The notes below the pieces were generated by a model that worked only from the letters and a program-made list of their open reading frames with translations, made no database searches and was not told the origin of the DNA. Position numbers and translations under genes: made by a program. This document shows positions 18,203 through 27,078 of a stretch of 64,000 bases of DNA, in pieces. Within the stretch, counting starts at the first letter, position 1; every line of letters begins with the position of its first letter. The DNA comes from Clostridia bacterium (GTDB lineage Bacteria > Bacillota > Clostridia > Oscillospirales > Acutalibacteraceae). The stretch is taken from contig JAFWYP010000033.1 in the NCBI GenBank assembly GCA_017517665.1, positions 57,511 through 121,510 of the forward strand, given 5' to 3'.

Positions 18203-18766
18203 ATGGATAAAGCGAGAATAGAGGCGGCGGTCAGAGAAATACTTATCGCTATCGGTGAGGACCCCGACAGAGAGGGTCTTGTCGAAACACCGTCAAGAGT
18301 TGCCAGAATGTATGAGGAGATTTTTTCGGGTCTTGAAGATAATCCTGAAAGACATCTCAAGCTTTTCAACGAAACGGGCAACGAGGAAATGGTTGTTGTG
18401 AGGGATATCCCTCTTTATTCGATGTGCGAGCATCATCTTATTCCGTTTATGGGAAAGGCACATATCGCTTATCTTCCCTCCGACGGCAAGGTTATCGGTC
18501 TTTCAAAGCTTGCAAGAATTGTCGACTGCTTTGCAAAAAAGCCTCAGCTTCAGGAAAGACTGACAGCGCAGATTGCAGATTTCCTTGAAGAAAATCTCAA
18601 CCCTCTCGGTGTTGCGGTTGTTATTGAAGCAGAGCATCTTTGCATGACTATGAGAGGCGCAAGGGCTTCAGGCGCGCAGACACGCACCTCCGCACTCAGA
18701 GGCACAATGAGAAGCAACGCAAAGACCAGAGCAGAGGCGATTTCGCTTCTGACGGGAGGCAGATAA
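18203..18766 (+). CDS. folE: GTP cyclohydrolase I
   Basis: 187 aa; converts GTP to 7,8-dihydroneopterin triphosphate, the first step of folate synthesis. Zinc and catalytic motifs: [21 protein letters not shown] (Cys, His, His) and [12 protein letters not shown] (His, Cys), with TRTSALRG at the substrate site. Start at [10 protein letters not shown], with AAAGGCGG upstream. Opens a four-gene folate operon with overlapping or abutting genes. Confidence 0.96.
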   Translation: MDKARIEAAVREILIAIGEDPDREGLVETPSRVARMYEEIFSGLEDNPERHLKLFNETGNEEMVVVRDIPLYSMCEHHLIPFMGKAHIAYLPSDGKVIGLSKLARIVDCFAKKPQLQERLTAQIADFLEENLNPLGVAVVIEAEHLCMTMRGARASGAQTRTSALRGTMRSNAKTRAEAISLLTGGR

Positions 18767-19593
18767 TGTTCAGGGCAAGAAAGCATGAATTTCCTCTTGG
18801 CAAAAAGACTTATGTTATGGGAATTCTCAATTATACACCCGACTCATTCTCCGACGGAGGTATGTATTTTACACCCGAAAAAGCGCTTGAACACGCGCTG
18901 AAAATGCAGTCACAGGGTGCGGACATAATAGATATCGGTGCAAACTCAACAAGACCCGATGCAAAAATTCTCTGTGCGGCGGAAGAAAAAGAAAGACTTC
19001 TTCCTGCGCTTGAAGCAATATGCACAAATGTTACCGCGGCGGTTTCGGTTGATACTTTTTATCCTGTCTGTGCGGAAGCGGCGCTTAAGGCAGGGGCTGA
19101 TATAATCAATGATGTCAGCGGAGTTTTCAATCCCGAAACGGCGAAGCTTGCGGCGCAATACGGCGCAGGGTATATTGTTATGCATAATCCGTGCGGTTCG
19201 GCATCGGTTTCGGAATATCCGGACGGAGTTGTTGCGGATTTGAGAAAGTTTTTTGTTGATGCACTTGAACTTGCGGCAAAATTCGGTCTGCCGAAAGAAC
19301 AGCTTTGCCTTGATCCCGGTTTCGGCTTCGGAAAGAGTTATGAAGATAATCTTGAAATTCTCCGCAATCTTCAGTGGCTTAAATTCAAAGGAGTTGCACT
19401 CCTTGCAGCAGGTTCAAGAAAAAGATTTATCGGCACGGCAAGCGGTGAAGAAAATTCCGCTTTGCGTGATTCGGGAACGGTTGCGGCGCATACCGCGGCA
19501 ATTGCAGGCGGCGCGGATATAATCCGTGTTCACGATGTTTTTTCGGGCGTTCAGGGTGCAAGAGTTGCCGATGAAATTTACAGGAAGGCGTAA
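18766..19593 (+). CDS. folP: Dihydropteroate synthase
   Basis: 275 aa TIM-barrel enzyme joining hydroxymethyl-dihydropterin pyrophosphate to p-aminobenzoate; sulfonamide target. Signatures MGILNYTPDSFSDGG, DIIDIGANSTRP, INDVSGV, LDPGFGFGKSYEDNLEILR and the C-terminal RVHDV. Its ATG shares a base with the folE stop (TAATG), and the ribosome site GGGAGGC lies in the folE 3' end, so the two are coupled. Confidence 0.95.
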   Translation: MFRARKHEFPLGKKTYVMGILNYTPDSFSDGGMYFTPEKALEHALKMQSQGADIIDIGANSTRPDAKILCAAEEKERLLPALEAICTNVTAAVSVDTFYPVCAEAALKAGADIINDVSGVFNPETAKLAAQYGAGYIVMHNPCGSASVSEYPDGVVADLRKFFVDALELAAKFGLPKEQLCLDPGFGFGKSYEDNLEILRNLQWLKFKGVALLAAGSRKRFIGTASGEENSALRDSGTVAAHTAAIAGGADIIRVHDVFSGVQGARVADEIYRKA

Positions 19594-19594
19594 T

Positions 19595-19969
19595 ATGGAC
19601 AAGATTATTGTTAAGAACCTTAAGATTTTTGCTTATCACGGGGTCAATCCCGAAGAAAAAGAGGACGGACAGATTTTTGTTCTCGATATAGATGCATATG
19701 TTGACATAAGCAAGCCGTGTGTTACCGATAATGTTGACGATACGGTGAGCTATGCAAAGATAATAAAAGAAACCGTGAGAATATTCACATCCCAAAAGGA
19801 TGATTTGCTTGAAAGGGCGGCGCAAAGGGTTGCCGACGGACTTTTTGATGCGTTCGGAAAGATAGAAAAGCTCCGTATTCTTCTCAAAAAACCCGAAGCA
19901 CCGATAAAAGCGGATTTTGAATATGTTGCGGTTGAAATTTTCAGAGAAAGGGCTGAAAAAAATGAGTGA
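19595..19969 (+). CDS. folB: Dihydroneopterin aldolase
   Basis: 124 aa; cleaves dihydroneopterin to 6-hydroxymethyl-dihydropterin and glycolaldehyde. Family landmarks: VKNLKIFAYHGVNPEEKEDGQIF (catalytic Tyr/His region with Glu), DTVSYAKI, LLERAAQRVADGL and LLKKPEAPI with the catalytic Lys. Starts 1 nt after the folP stop and overlaps folK by 8 bp. Confidence 0.94.
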   Translation: MDKIIVKNLKIFAYHGVNPEEKEDGQIFVLDIDAYVDISKPCVTDNVDDTVSYAKIIKETVRIFTSQKDDLLERAAQRVADGLFDAFGKIEKLRILLKKPEAPIKADFEYVAVEIFRERAEKNE

Positions 19970-20462
19970 AGCGGTAATTGCCCTCGGTTCAAACATGGGC
20001 AACAGAATAGAAAACATCAATGCGGCAATCAGAGCAATCGCAAAGCTGCCCGATGTTAAGATTATCAAGGCATCGTCCGTCTATGAAACCGAGCCTGTCG
20101 GCTGTGAAGAGGACGATATGTACCTCAATGCGGCGATACTTGTCGATGTGAATATTTCGCCCGCCATGCTTCTCGGAGAATGTCTCGGAATTGAAGCCGC
20201 AATGGGCAGAATAAGAACAAAAAAGAATGCGCCGAGAATCATTGACCTTGATCTCATTCTTTATGACGGCGTGAAAACAGAAAGCTTCGAGCTTACTCTC
20301 CCTCATCCGAGAGTGCTCGAAAGGGCATTTGTCATGGCACCGCTTCTTGACCTTTATCCCTCGGGAAGAGCGCCCGGAATGTTCTTTGCCCCGCATCTTC
20401 GCGATATCGGTACCGACGGAATAAGAAAAACCGAAAAAGAAATCATAATTCCCATTTATTGA
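19962..20462 (+). CDS. folK: 2-amino-4-hydroxy-6-hydroxymethyldihydropteridine pyrophosphokinase
   Basis: 166 aa; transfers pyrophosphate from ATP to hydroxymethyl-dihydropterin. Seen: VIALGSNMGNRIENI, SSVYETEPVG, EAAMGRIRTKKNAPRIIDLDLILY (ATP- and pterin-binding signature with DLDL metal ligands) and LPHPRVLERAFVMAPL. Start MSEAVIALGSN, overlapping the folB end. Confidence 0.95.
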   Translation: MSEAVIALGSNMGNRIENINAAIRAIAKLPDVKIIKASSVYETEPVGCEEDDMYLNAAILVDVNISPAMLLGECLGIEAAMGRIRTKKNAPRIIDLDLILYDGVKTESFELTLPHPRVLERAFVMAPLLDLYPSGRAPGMFFAPHLRDIGTDGIRKTEKEIIIPIY

Positions 20463-20470
20463 GGTGTGCT

Positions 20471-20650
20471 ATGGCGGTATCAATATGCGAAAACTGCGCT
20501 CATTATGATTATAATGAGGATTATGAGTGCTATGAATGCCTTGTCAATCTTGATGAGGACGAACTTTACAGATTTATGCAGGGCGGCGAATTTGAATGTC
20601 CCTACTATAATCCGTATGATGAATATAAAGTAGTCAGAAAACAAAACTGA
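20471..20650 (+). CDS. Small Cys/acid-rich protein, DUF6472-like
   Basis: 59 aa. Two CxxC pairs (CENC, CYEC) plus a final Cys (FECPYY), separated by acidic Tyr-rich runs (AHYDYNEDYE; LVNLDEDELYRFM), ending NPYDEYKVVRKQN. The pattern matches the clostridial DUF6472 family as I recall it; function unknown, probably a small zinc-binding protein. GAGGTG ribosome site 5 nt upstream. Lies between folK and a SurA-like gene. Confidence 0.75.
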   Translation: MAVSICENCAHYDYNEDYECYECLVNLDEDELYRFMQGGEFECPYYNPYDEYKVVRKQN

Positions 20651-20670
20651 CCCAAGGAGAGTTGTTTGAA

Positions 20671-22317
20671 ATGAGTAAGAAACCCAATAATGCAAAGACT
20701 CCGAAAAAAGCGGAAGAAGCAAAGGTATCTGCACCCAAAAAGTCGGGCAAAGCAATAATTATTGCTGCTGCGGCGCTTGTTGTTATTGCCGCTGTGCTTG
20801 TCGGAATTTTTGTGATAAAGCCTGCCATTGACAAGAATGTTGAGCCAACCACATTGCCGATTGTCACAAATCCCCCGAAAGAGGGCGAGGCATTCACTTA
20901 TGCAGATTATAAAGGCGCAAAAATGCCTGTCCAATTCATTGAAATTCTCAATCAGGCAGAGATTGACAGTCAGAAAGCCGTCAAGGAATACGGTGTTGCA
21001 TTAAAGGTCGGCGACAGAGAAATCTCCAGAAGTGAATTCTCCATGTACTATCTTGACCAGTACCGTCTGCAGATGTACGAAATCAATTATTCCATTGAGC
21101 AGAGAGGCTCAAACATGACAGGTTATGATCCCGAAAAGCTTCCCGATGAGCAGAATGCTGTCGGTGTTGATTATACCTTTGCAGAGGATTTCACACGCAA
21201 GGCAATAGAAACTGTTCAGACCAACTATGCAAGCTTTGATCTCGCCGTTAAAAACAATACTCAGTTCAGTGAAACAGAAATCGACAATCTGATTGTCAGC
21301 TATGAAAGAATTAAGGATTATGCAAAATATTCAACTGAGGAAAAAACTGCTGACCAGATGATTGTTGAAACCTACGGCGCAGGCACAACCTATGCTATGT
21401 TTGCCGCAAGAGAAATCATGCAGACATATGCGAAGAAATATGAGGAAACAAAAATTGATGAACTTCAGAAAGCTTTTTCGGAAGAAGAGGTTCTCGAAAG
21501 ACGTAATCAGAATGAAACCAAATATAAGGTTATAAAGGCAAGAATTTATCCCGTTGAGGGTGAATACGACCCCGAAGAAATTTCAAAAATTGCAACAGAA
21601 GAGCAGTTCCTTGAATTTGCGCAGAACAACTATCCCAACGGAGGTTTTTCTGCAAAAAATAAAACAAATGCCCATTTTGTGAGCTATGACACAATCGGGA
21701 GAACCTTCGGTTATGAGGTTGCAGACTGGGCGTTCAGTGATAACCGTGTTTCGGGCGAAATAGGTCTTGTTCAGGGTCAGATTTACGAATGCCTTGTTTA
21801 TATCGAAACTCCCGCATTCTATGACACAAGCTGCGAAGTTATAACCTATGAATATACTTATCCCGAAGGTACAACAGAAGAAGAATTCAATCAGATTGCC
21901 GACGAAATTCAGACCATGTATGACGGCTGGGTTGAGAAAAAAATGACAGAGGATGAATTCAGACAGGCTTGCCTTGAAACGGGTTACGGCTTTGAGAGAA
22001 CATACCGCACGGGCGACCTTTTCTTCTATGTCAACAGCTGGATTCTTGATGAAAACCGCAAGAACGGCGATATGGGAATGTTCAACGACGGAACAACAGT
22101 TTATATTGTTTACTATTGCCACAATAATCCCGAGGATTTTGACTGGAATGTGGCTGTCAGAAGCGAAATGAGCGTTGAAGATTATAATGCTGAATATGAT
22201 GCATTTGTTGAAGAGAACCATCAGCCAAAGAGATATGACAATGTGATTGTTCAGGCACAGAAAAACGCAAATGTCAGAATAACCAAGAATATCAACGATG
22301 CCGCGGCGGCACAGTAA
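20671..22317 (+). CDS. Membrane-anchored SurA/PpiC-like protein
   Basis: 548 aa. Lys-rich cytoplasmic N-terminus (1-25), one strong membrane segment (about 28-52), Pro/Thr linker, then a SurA-type N-domain (ALKVGDREISRSEFSMYYLDQYRLQ) and two regions that may be degenerate parvulin domains (about 270-380 and 400-510; GEIGLVQGQIYECLVYIE; GDMGMFNDGTTVYIVYYC). Catalytic parvulin residues were not identified, so a foldase or chaperone role outside the membrane is inference. Start at 20671, 9 nt after AAGGAGAG. Unusually high expression-type codon use (AAG, GTT). Confidence 0.7.
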   Translation: MSKKPNNAKTPKKAEEAKVSAPKKSGKAIIIAAAALVVIAAVLVGIFVIKPAIDKNVEPTTLPIVTNPPKEGEAFTYADYKGAKMPVQFIEILNQAEIDSQKAVKEYGVALKVGDREISRSEFSMYYLDQYRLQMYEINYSIEQRGSNMTGYDPEKLPDEQNAVGVDYTFAEDFTRKAIETVQTNYASFDLAVKNNTQFSETEIDNLIVSYERIKDYAKYSTEEKTADQMIVETYGAGTTYAMFAAREIMQTYAKKYEETKIDELQKAFSEEEVLERRNQNETKYKVIKARIYPVEGEYDPEEISKIATEEQFLEFAQNNYPNGGFSAKNKTNAHFVSYDTIGRTFGYEVADWAFSDNRVSGEIGLVQGQIYECLVYIETPAFYDTSCEVITYEYTYPEGTTEEEFNQIADEIQTMYDGWVEKKMTEDEFRQACLETGYGFERTYRTGDLFFYVNSWILDENRKNGDMGMFNDGTTVYIVYYCHNNPEDFDWNVAVRSEMSVEDYNAEYDAFVEENHQPKRYDNVIVQAQKNANVRITKNINDAAAAQ

Positions 22318-23668
22318 AATTGCAGACTGTACGGATTTTTCCGTGCAGTCTGTTTTTGTTTAATTCAGTTACTGCTTCTTTTGACAGACACCAGAGTGCA
22401 AAGATATTCGGTACAGCCATCAGTCCGTTGAATGTGTCGGATATGCTCCATACAAAATCAAGCTTTGTTACGCAGCCTGCAAATGCCGCAAGAATATACA
22501 CAATATTATAAATTTTTCCGCTTTTAGCACCGAAAAGGTATTCCGTGCCCGTTTTACCGTAGTAAGACCACGCGATAAGTGTTGCAAAAGCAAAAAGGCA
22601 GATGCAGACATCAAGAAAATATCCGCCCCATTTTCCGAAAAAGCTTTCAAAAACCGCAGCACAAAGCTCAACGCCGTCAAGGCTTTTGTCTTCAGCTTTT
22701 CCGCTTGTGAGAATTGCGGCGGCAGTTACCGTGCACATAAAAACCGTGTCAATAAAAACTTCAAGTATGCCCCATTTTCCCTGCTCAGATGCATCGTCGC
22801 ATTCTGCCGAGGAATGAATAATCGCACAGCTTCCGAGCCCCGCTTCGTTTGAAAAAACGCCTCTTGAAATGCCGTACCGCATTGCTTTTGCAATGCCGAA
22901 CCCCGAAACAGCCTTAACGGTAAAAGCTTCCGAAATAATGTTTTTTATGCACGGGATTATGTTTTCGCGGTTTAAAAAAATAACTGCAAAGCAAGCCAGA
23001 ACAAACGCACCCGAAAGCACAGGAATCAGCTTTTCGGAAACGGCTGTTATCCTTTTAAGTCCGCCCGAAACAGCAAGAAGCAAAGCGGTGCATAAGATAA
23101 ATCCCGTAACGGCAGGCTTGATTCCAAATGCGGAAAGACCCTGCGCAACGGAATTTGACTGCGTCATGTTTCCCATCCCGAGCGAAGCGCCGATAAGGAA
23201 AACGGCATAAACACGGGCAAGATTATTCATGCCGAGACCTTTTTCAATATAATACATCGGACCGCCCAAAGGCTTTCCCGAAGAATTTCTGATGCGGTAT
23301 TTTATTCCGAGAATGTTTTCGCAGCAGCAGGTCATCATTCCGAGAATTGCGGAAACGCACATCCAGAAAACCGACCCTGCACCGCCCGCGCGCAGAGCTG
23401 TTGCCACTCCTACGATATTTCCCGTGCCGAGGCAGGCAGCAAGAGAAGAAGCAAGCGCGCCCGCCTGAGAAATCCCGTTTTTGTCGGTGCTTTGTTTTTC
23501 TTTGCTTCCGATAAGCGACCCGACGGTGGATTTTATCCAGTCACCTGCGCCGAAAATCTGATAAAATCCCGTTTTTGCAGATAAAAATAACCCCGTACCC
23601 AGAAAAACCGCAAGCATTGGCGGTCCCCAGATAACGGAGTTTATTGCCGAATTTATTTCAAAAAACAT
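22292..23668 (-). CDS. Alanine/glycine:cation symporter (AGCS) family
   Basis: 458-aa Na+ (or H+)-coupled small amino-acid importer with about 11 membrane helices. Signatures: GALASSLAACLGTGNIVGVATAL, GGPMYYIEKGLG, RYGISRGVFSNEAGLGSCAIIHSSA. The ATG at 23668 lies just after the ribosome site GAGGTGA; the GTG in that site is rejected. Its last 9-10 codons cross the terminator hairpin of the convergent gene and overlap its 3' end by 26 bp. Confidence 0.92.
   Translation of the reverse strand: MFFEINSAINSVIWGPPMLAVFLGTGLFLSAKTGFYQIFGAGDWIKSTVGSLIGSKEKQSTDKNGISQAGALASSLAACLGTGNIVGVATALRAGGAGSVFWMCVSAILGMMTCCCENILGIKYRIRNSSGKPLGGPMYYIEKGLGMNNLARVYAVFLIGASLGMGNMTQSNSVAQGLSAFGIKPAVTGFILCTALLLAVSGGLKRITAVSEKLIPVLSGAFVLACFAVIFLNRENIIPCIKNIISEAFTVKAVSGFGIAKAMRYGISRGVFSNEAGLGSCAIIHSSAECDDASEQGKWGILEVFIDTVFMCTVTAAAILTSGKAEDKSLDGVELCAAVFESFFGKWGGYFLDVCICLFAFATLIAWSYYGKTGTEYLFGAKSGKIYNIVYILAAFAGCVTKLDFVWSISDTFNGLMAVPNIFALWCLSKEAVTELNKNRLHGKIRTVCNFTVPPRHR
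22323..22357 (+). terminator. Terminator of the 20671 gene
   Basis: 13-bp stem (CAGACTGTACGGA / TCCGTGCAGTCTG, one G-T pair), TTTT loop, then TTTTTG. It lies inside the coding 3' end of the opposing AGCS gene. Confidence 0.85.
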
Positions 23669-23714
23669 ACCCGTCACCTCAATAAAATATATTGACTGAC
23701 GGGTAATTTTATTA

Positions 23715-24311
23715 TTATTTTATATCAAGTTCAAATTTGTAGGTGTTTGCAAATTCGATAACATTCTGCATTGATTCCTTAACATGGAGCTTAACCTTGG
23801 GGCAGGCATCGAATGCAAATTTATCAATGTTTGCGGTATCGCCTCTGAAGGTTGCAACCTTCAGAGCATCGCAGTAATAATATGCTCTTTCGCTGAGTGT
23901 TACAAGTGATGAGGGCATATCTGTCTGTACAAGCTTTTTGCACTCCGCGAAAGCGAATGCGCCGATTTCCGTGATTGACGAACGGTGCATGAATGCCTTT
24001 TTGATTGAACTTCCCGCAAATGCTCTTTCTTCAATCTTTGTGATTGTTTTGGGGAAATTGACAACTGTAATGGTCTGTACATCTGCAAAAGCTTCTGTGC
24101 CGATAACGGTTACTGTCACATCATCAAAAGTTGAGGGTATATCAAGCTCAACAACTTCTTTTGTACCGTTGTATTTGGTTATTTTTGCAGTGCCGTCTTC
24201 AAGAACAACATAGGTATAATCACCTGATTCAACGGGTTTTGTTGTGTTGCATGAGCAGAAAAGAGTCAGCACAGCTGCAAGAACAAGGACGATTGATAAA
24301 AATTTTTTCAT
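23715..24311 (-). CDS. BspA-type leucine-rich-repeat lipoprotein
   Basis: 198 aa. Signal peptide with lipobox TLFCSCN (Cys about residue 21). A beta segment is followed by LRR_5/BspA-type repeats: VTVIGTEAFADVQTITVVNFPKT, ITKIEERAFAGSSIKKAFM, ITEIGAFAFAECKKLVQTDMP, LVTLSERAYYYCDALKVATF. Such surface LRR proteins often mediate binding; no partner can be named. Ribosome site AAAGGATTT upstream. Confidence 0.85.
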   Translation of the reverse strand: MKKFLSIVLVLAAVLTLFCSCNTTKPVESGDYTYVVLEDGTAKITKYNGTKEVVELDIPSTFDDVTVTVIGTEAFADVQTITVVNFPKTITKIEERAFAGSSIKKAFMHRSSITEIGAFAFAECKKLVQTDMPSSLVTLSERAYYYCDALKVATFRGDTANIDKFAFDACPKVKLHVKESMQNVIEFANTYKFELDIK

Positions 24312-24344
24312 AATAATAAATCCTTTCGGTTTTTTCAGAGGGCA

Positions 24345-25178
24345 TCACAGCCCTGCCGTTTCACAGTTTTCAAGATGCTCCGACCATGTTTCGGCATAGT
24401 AATAAATACCGTCGCTGTCGGTGACAAAATAATACCAGTCGGTTTTTTCGGGGAATAGCGCCGCCTTGACGGCATCGATTCCGCTGTTTGTTATCGGACC
24501 TGCGGGCAGACCGTCGCAATTGTATGTGTTGTAAAGAGCCATAAGCTCTTCGTAACGCGCTTCATCAACATAGGGCTTCACATAATCTCTCAGATAGAAT
24601 GTTGCAACATCGCATTGCAGACGCGGATATTTTTCGCTTTGCAAACGGTTGTGAAGCACAGATGAAACTTTACCCATTTCGGCGGGATTGCCCGCTTCTT
24701 CCTGAATTATGGAAGCGAGGGCGAGGATTTCATCAAGCGTAAAACCGAGCTTATCGCATTCCGTGCGGATTTCTTCGGTGAGCTTTAATTCCGTGTTTTT
24801 CAGAAATCTTTTTATCGCAGAAGATGCACTTTCATTTTTATAGAATTCGTATGTGTCAGGAAAAAGATAGCCCTCAAGCAGAAATGAACGCTCGTCGGGA
24901 TTCGGAATTTCAAATGAAAAGCCTTCAAGATTCATAGGATTATCCGCTTCTGCCATGAAATCGGATGCGGAGCAAACTCCGTTTTCTTCAAGCAGAAGAG
25001 CTATCTGACTCACGGTTGAACCCTCCGGAAACATAACCGTTACGGTGTTTGATGCGGTCGTTTCGTCGGGAGAATTATGCGGCGTCGGTTTGCATCCGCA
25101 CAGCGAAATGAGCGTTACGCAAACAAGAATAACTGCAACGATTTTTGTTTTGTAATTTTTTAGTTTTTTCATAAACAT
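24345..25178 (-). CDS. MltG/YceG-like endolytic transglycosylase, lipoprotein form
   Basis: 277 aa. Signal peptide with lipobox ISLCGCK. The YceG-like core shows FPEGSTVSQIALLLEENGV (LysM-like N-part), LEGYLFPDTYEFYKN, LALASIIQEEAG with the catalytic Glu, VLHNRLQSEKYPRLQCD, YNTYNCDGLPAGPI and NSGIDAVKAAL. MltG cleaves nascent glycan strands to release them from the membrane. Most family members have a transmembrane anchor rather than a lipobox and exceed 330 aa, so this is a compact variant. No clear ribosome site; either of two close ATGs could start. Confidence 0.88.
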   Translation of the reverse strand: MFMKKLKNYKTKIVAVILVCVTLISLCGCKPTPHNSPDETTASNTVTVMFPEGSTVSQIALLLEENGVCSASDFMAEADNPMNLEGFSFEIPNPDERSFLLEGYLFPDTYEFYKNESASSAIKRFLKNTELKLTEEIRTECDKLGFTLDEILALASIIQEEAGNPAEMGKVSSVLHNRLQSEKYPRLQCDVATFYLRDYVKPYVDEARYEELMALYNTYNCDGLPAGPITNSGIDAVKAALFPEKTDWYYFVTDSDGIYYYAETWSEHLENCETAGL

Positions 25179-25240
25179 TATATTATCATATTAAACCGTG
25201 AAAATCAAGGGTATGATAAAATCTTAACAATTCATTAAAA

Positions 25241-25269
25241 ACCAAAAGCACCGACAAAAAAGTCGGTGC
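25241..25269 (-). terminator. Terminator of the MFS gene
   Basis: Leftward GCACCGAC / GTCGGTGC stem with a six-T loop, followed by TTTTGGTTTTT. Confidence 0.7.
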
Positions 25270-25359
25270 CCTTGGCTTTATAGAAGGATGTATGTTTGCC
25301 GAAATATCCGCCGCCGGCTGCGGAACACCGTGCGGTTTCAAATATCGGCGGAAGTAGTC

Positions 25360-26853
25360 TTAATCGTTTTCTTCAGCAGCAGCCTTAACGATTTCTTCGG
25401 GAATCGCTTCGCCGTGCTTAACGAAGAGAATGCAGAGAATGCTGAGAAGGAACATGATGGGGCTGTAAATGAAGAGTGAGAGGTATGTGCCTGAAAGCAT
25501 ACGCACGATACCGTAAATGATGGGAGAAGCAATCTGTGCGGAGAAGGTCGCGGTGTAATAATAACCCGTGAATGTGCCGACCTTGTCAAGACCGCCGATT
25601 TCAAGAACAAGAGGAAGGGTGTTGACGGTGATGAACATATTTGCAAAGCCGCCGAGAATAAGTGCAACCCAGATAAGTGCAAAGCTGCGTGTGGCAACAT
25701 AGAGAGCAAATACTGCCATGAACACTACAAGACCGAGAAGAATTGTCTTTTTTCTGCCGATTTTTTTGCCGAGATAACCTGCGGGAATAGCTGCGAGTGC
25801 TGAACATGCGGCAAAGAGAGTTGTCATAATAGTTGCTTCCGAAGTGGTTTTTCCGAGAACTTCGGCTGCGAAGAGTGCGAAGAAGGTGGTGATTGCGTTT
25901 GTGCCGCAGAAGAGGAAGAAGAGACCGCCGAGCATGAAGATAAGGCTCTTTCTTTCGCCCTTTGAAAGCTTCTGTGCTTTCTGCGCAGCCTTTGCGGCTT
26001 TCTTTGCTTCTTTTTCGGCTTTTGCTCTTGCAGCGGCATCAACAGCTTTGTTGTGTTCCGCAACTGCTTCAAGCTTGCTTGAGGGTTCTTTTACGAAGAA
26101 GAGAACAACAAGCATACCGATTATCATAACGATTGCACCGAGAAGGAAAACATAGGGGAATGCAACCTGCTCGTTTTCGGTTGTGATTTTTGTGCCTGTG
26201 AATGCTGTGTAAATTGCACCTACAAGAGTACCTGCAACAAGACCGAGTGCTGAACCGATACCGCCCATGAGGTTGATGATGGCATTGCCTTCACTGCGGA
26301 GAGAGGGAGGTGTCAGTGCGGGCATGAGTGCAACACAGGGTGCTCTCCAGAGTGACATTGAGAAAACAAAGAGGATAATGAAGAGCATTGTGAGGGGAAG
26401 AGAGTTTGAAAGTGCAACCCAGGGAATAACCGCAAAAAGGAATGCCGAAACGGGAGCACCGAAAACAATGAAGGGACGGCGTTTGCCGAGTTTTGAGTGG
26501 CATCTGTCCGAAAGCTTGCCGAAGGTTGGCTGGAAGATAACGCCGAAAATATTATCGAATGTCATTATGATACCGATGAAAAGCGGAACAAGAGTTATAC
26601 CGCCTGCTTCGGTAACAACATTTTCACCCTGAGATTCCGCAAATTTTGCGAGAACGGGGAACATCTCGTTGAGCTTTGCACTCCAGCCTGTAACCATTGC
26701 CGAAGCATTGAGAAGTCTCTCGAGAATTTTGGTGATGTAGGGGTCATAGATTGCCCATGCAATTGAGGAAGCCATGAAGCCAAAACCGGTCAGAATGGTT
26801 CTGGGGCGGTGAAGCTTACCGTTTTCCCTTGCACAGAAAAAGGTGTTGTTCAT
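25360..26853 (-). CDS. MFS/GPH-type sugar transporter
   Basis: 497 aa, about 12 membrane helices, with a Lys/Ala-rich central cytoplasmic loop (ARAKAEKEAKKAAKAAQKAQK) between the halves. Motifs include FGKLSDRCHSKLGKRRPFIVFG after helix 2-3, the form seen in glycoside-pentoside-hexuronide/SLC45-like permeases, and GYLGKKIGRKKTILLG in the second half. Probable sugar:cation symporter; substrate unknown. Start MNNTFFCAREN with AAGGAGAAA upstream. Confidence 0.85.
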   Translation of the reverse strand: MNNTFFCARENGKLHRPRTILTGFGFMASSIAWAIYDPYITKILERLLNASAMVTGWSAKLNEMFPVLAKFAESQGENVVTEAGGITLVPLFIGIIMTFDNIFGVIFQPTFGKLSDRCHSKLGKRRPFIVFGAPVSAFLFAVIPWVALSNSLPLTMLFIILFVFSMSLWRAPCVALMPALTPPSLRSEGNAIINLMGGIGSALGLVAGTLVGAIYTAFTGTKITTENEQVAFPYVFLLGAIVMIIGMLVVLFFVKEPSSKLEAVAEHNKAVDAAARAKAEKEAKKAAKAAQKAQKLSKGERKSLIFMLGGLFFLFCGTNAITTFFALFAAEVLGKTTSEATIMTTLFAACSALAAIPAGYLGKKIGRKKTILLGLVVFMAVFALYVATRSFALIWVALILGGFANMFITVNTLPLVLEIGGLDKVGTFTGYYYTATFSAQIASPIIYGIVRMLSGTYLSLFIYSPIMFLLSILCILFVKHGEAIPEEIVKAAAEEND

Positions 26854-27039
26854 AAAATTTTCTCCTTTATAGGGTAACGAAATATAATGCGGAATGCAAA
26901 GCTTCCGCAACTATTAAAATTATTATATCACTTCTCAATCTTTTTTAAAAGACAACATATTACACTAAAAATTACCTGTGTTTTTGTTTGACTTGACGAA
27001 AATAATTTTTCATACACATTTAATTTTCCCAACAAGTTA

Positions 27040-27068
27040 TTGACAATATGTCATAAATAGAATAAAAT
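27040..27068 (+). promoter_or_regulatory. Promoter upstream of the tRNA-Pro region
   Basis: TTGACA (27040-27045), 17-bp spacer, TAAAAT (27063-27068). It precedes the tRNA remnant; the intact tRNA starts about 200 nt later. Confidence 0.75.
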
Positions 27069-27078
27069 ATATAAGATA

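Noticed and set aside
21583-22221. 212-codon leftward frame opposite the SurA-like gene
   Set aside because: No start signal and entirely within a supported gene on the other strand.
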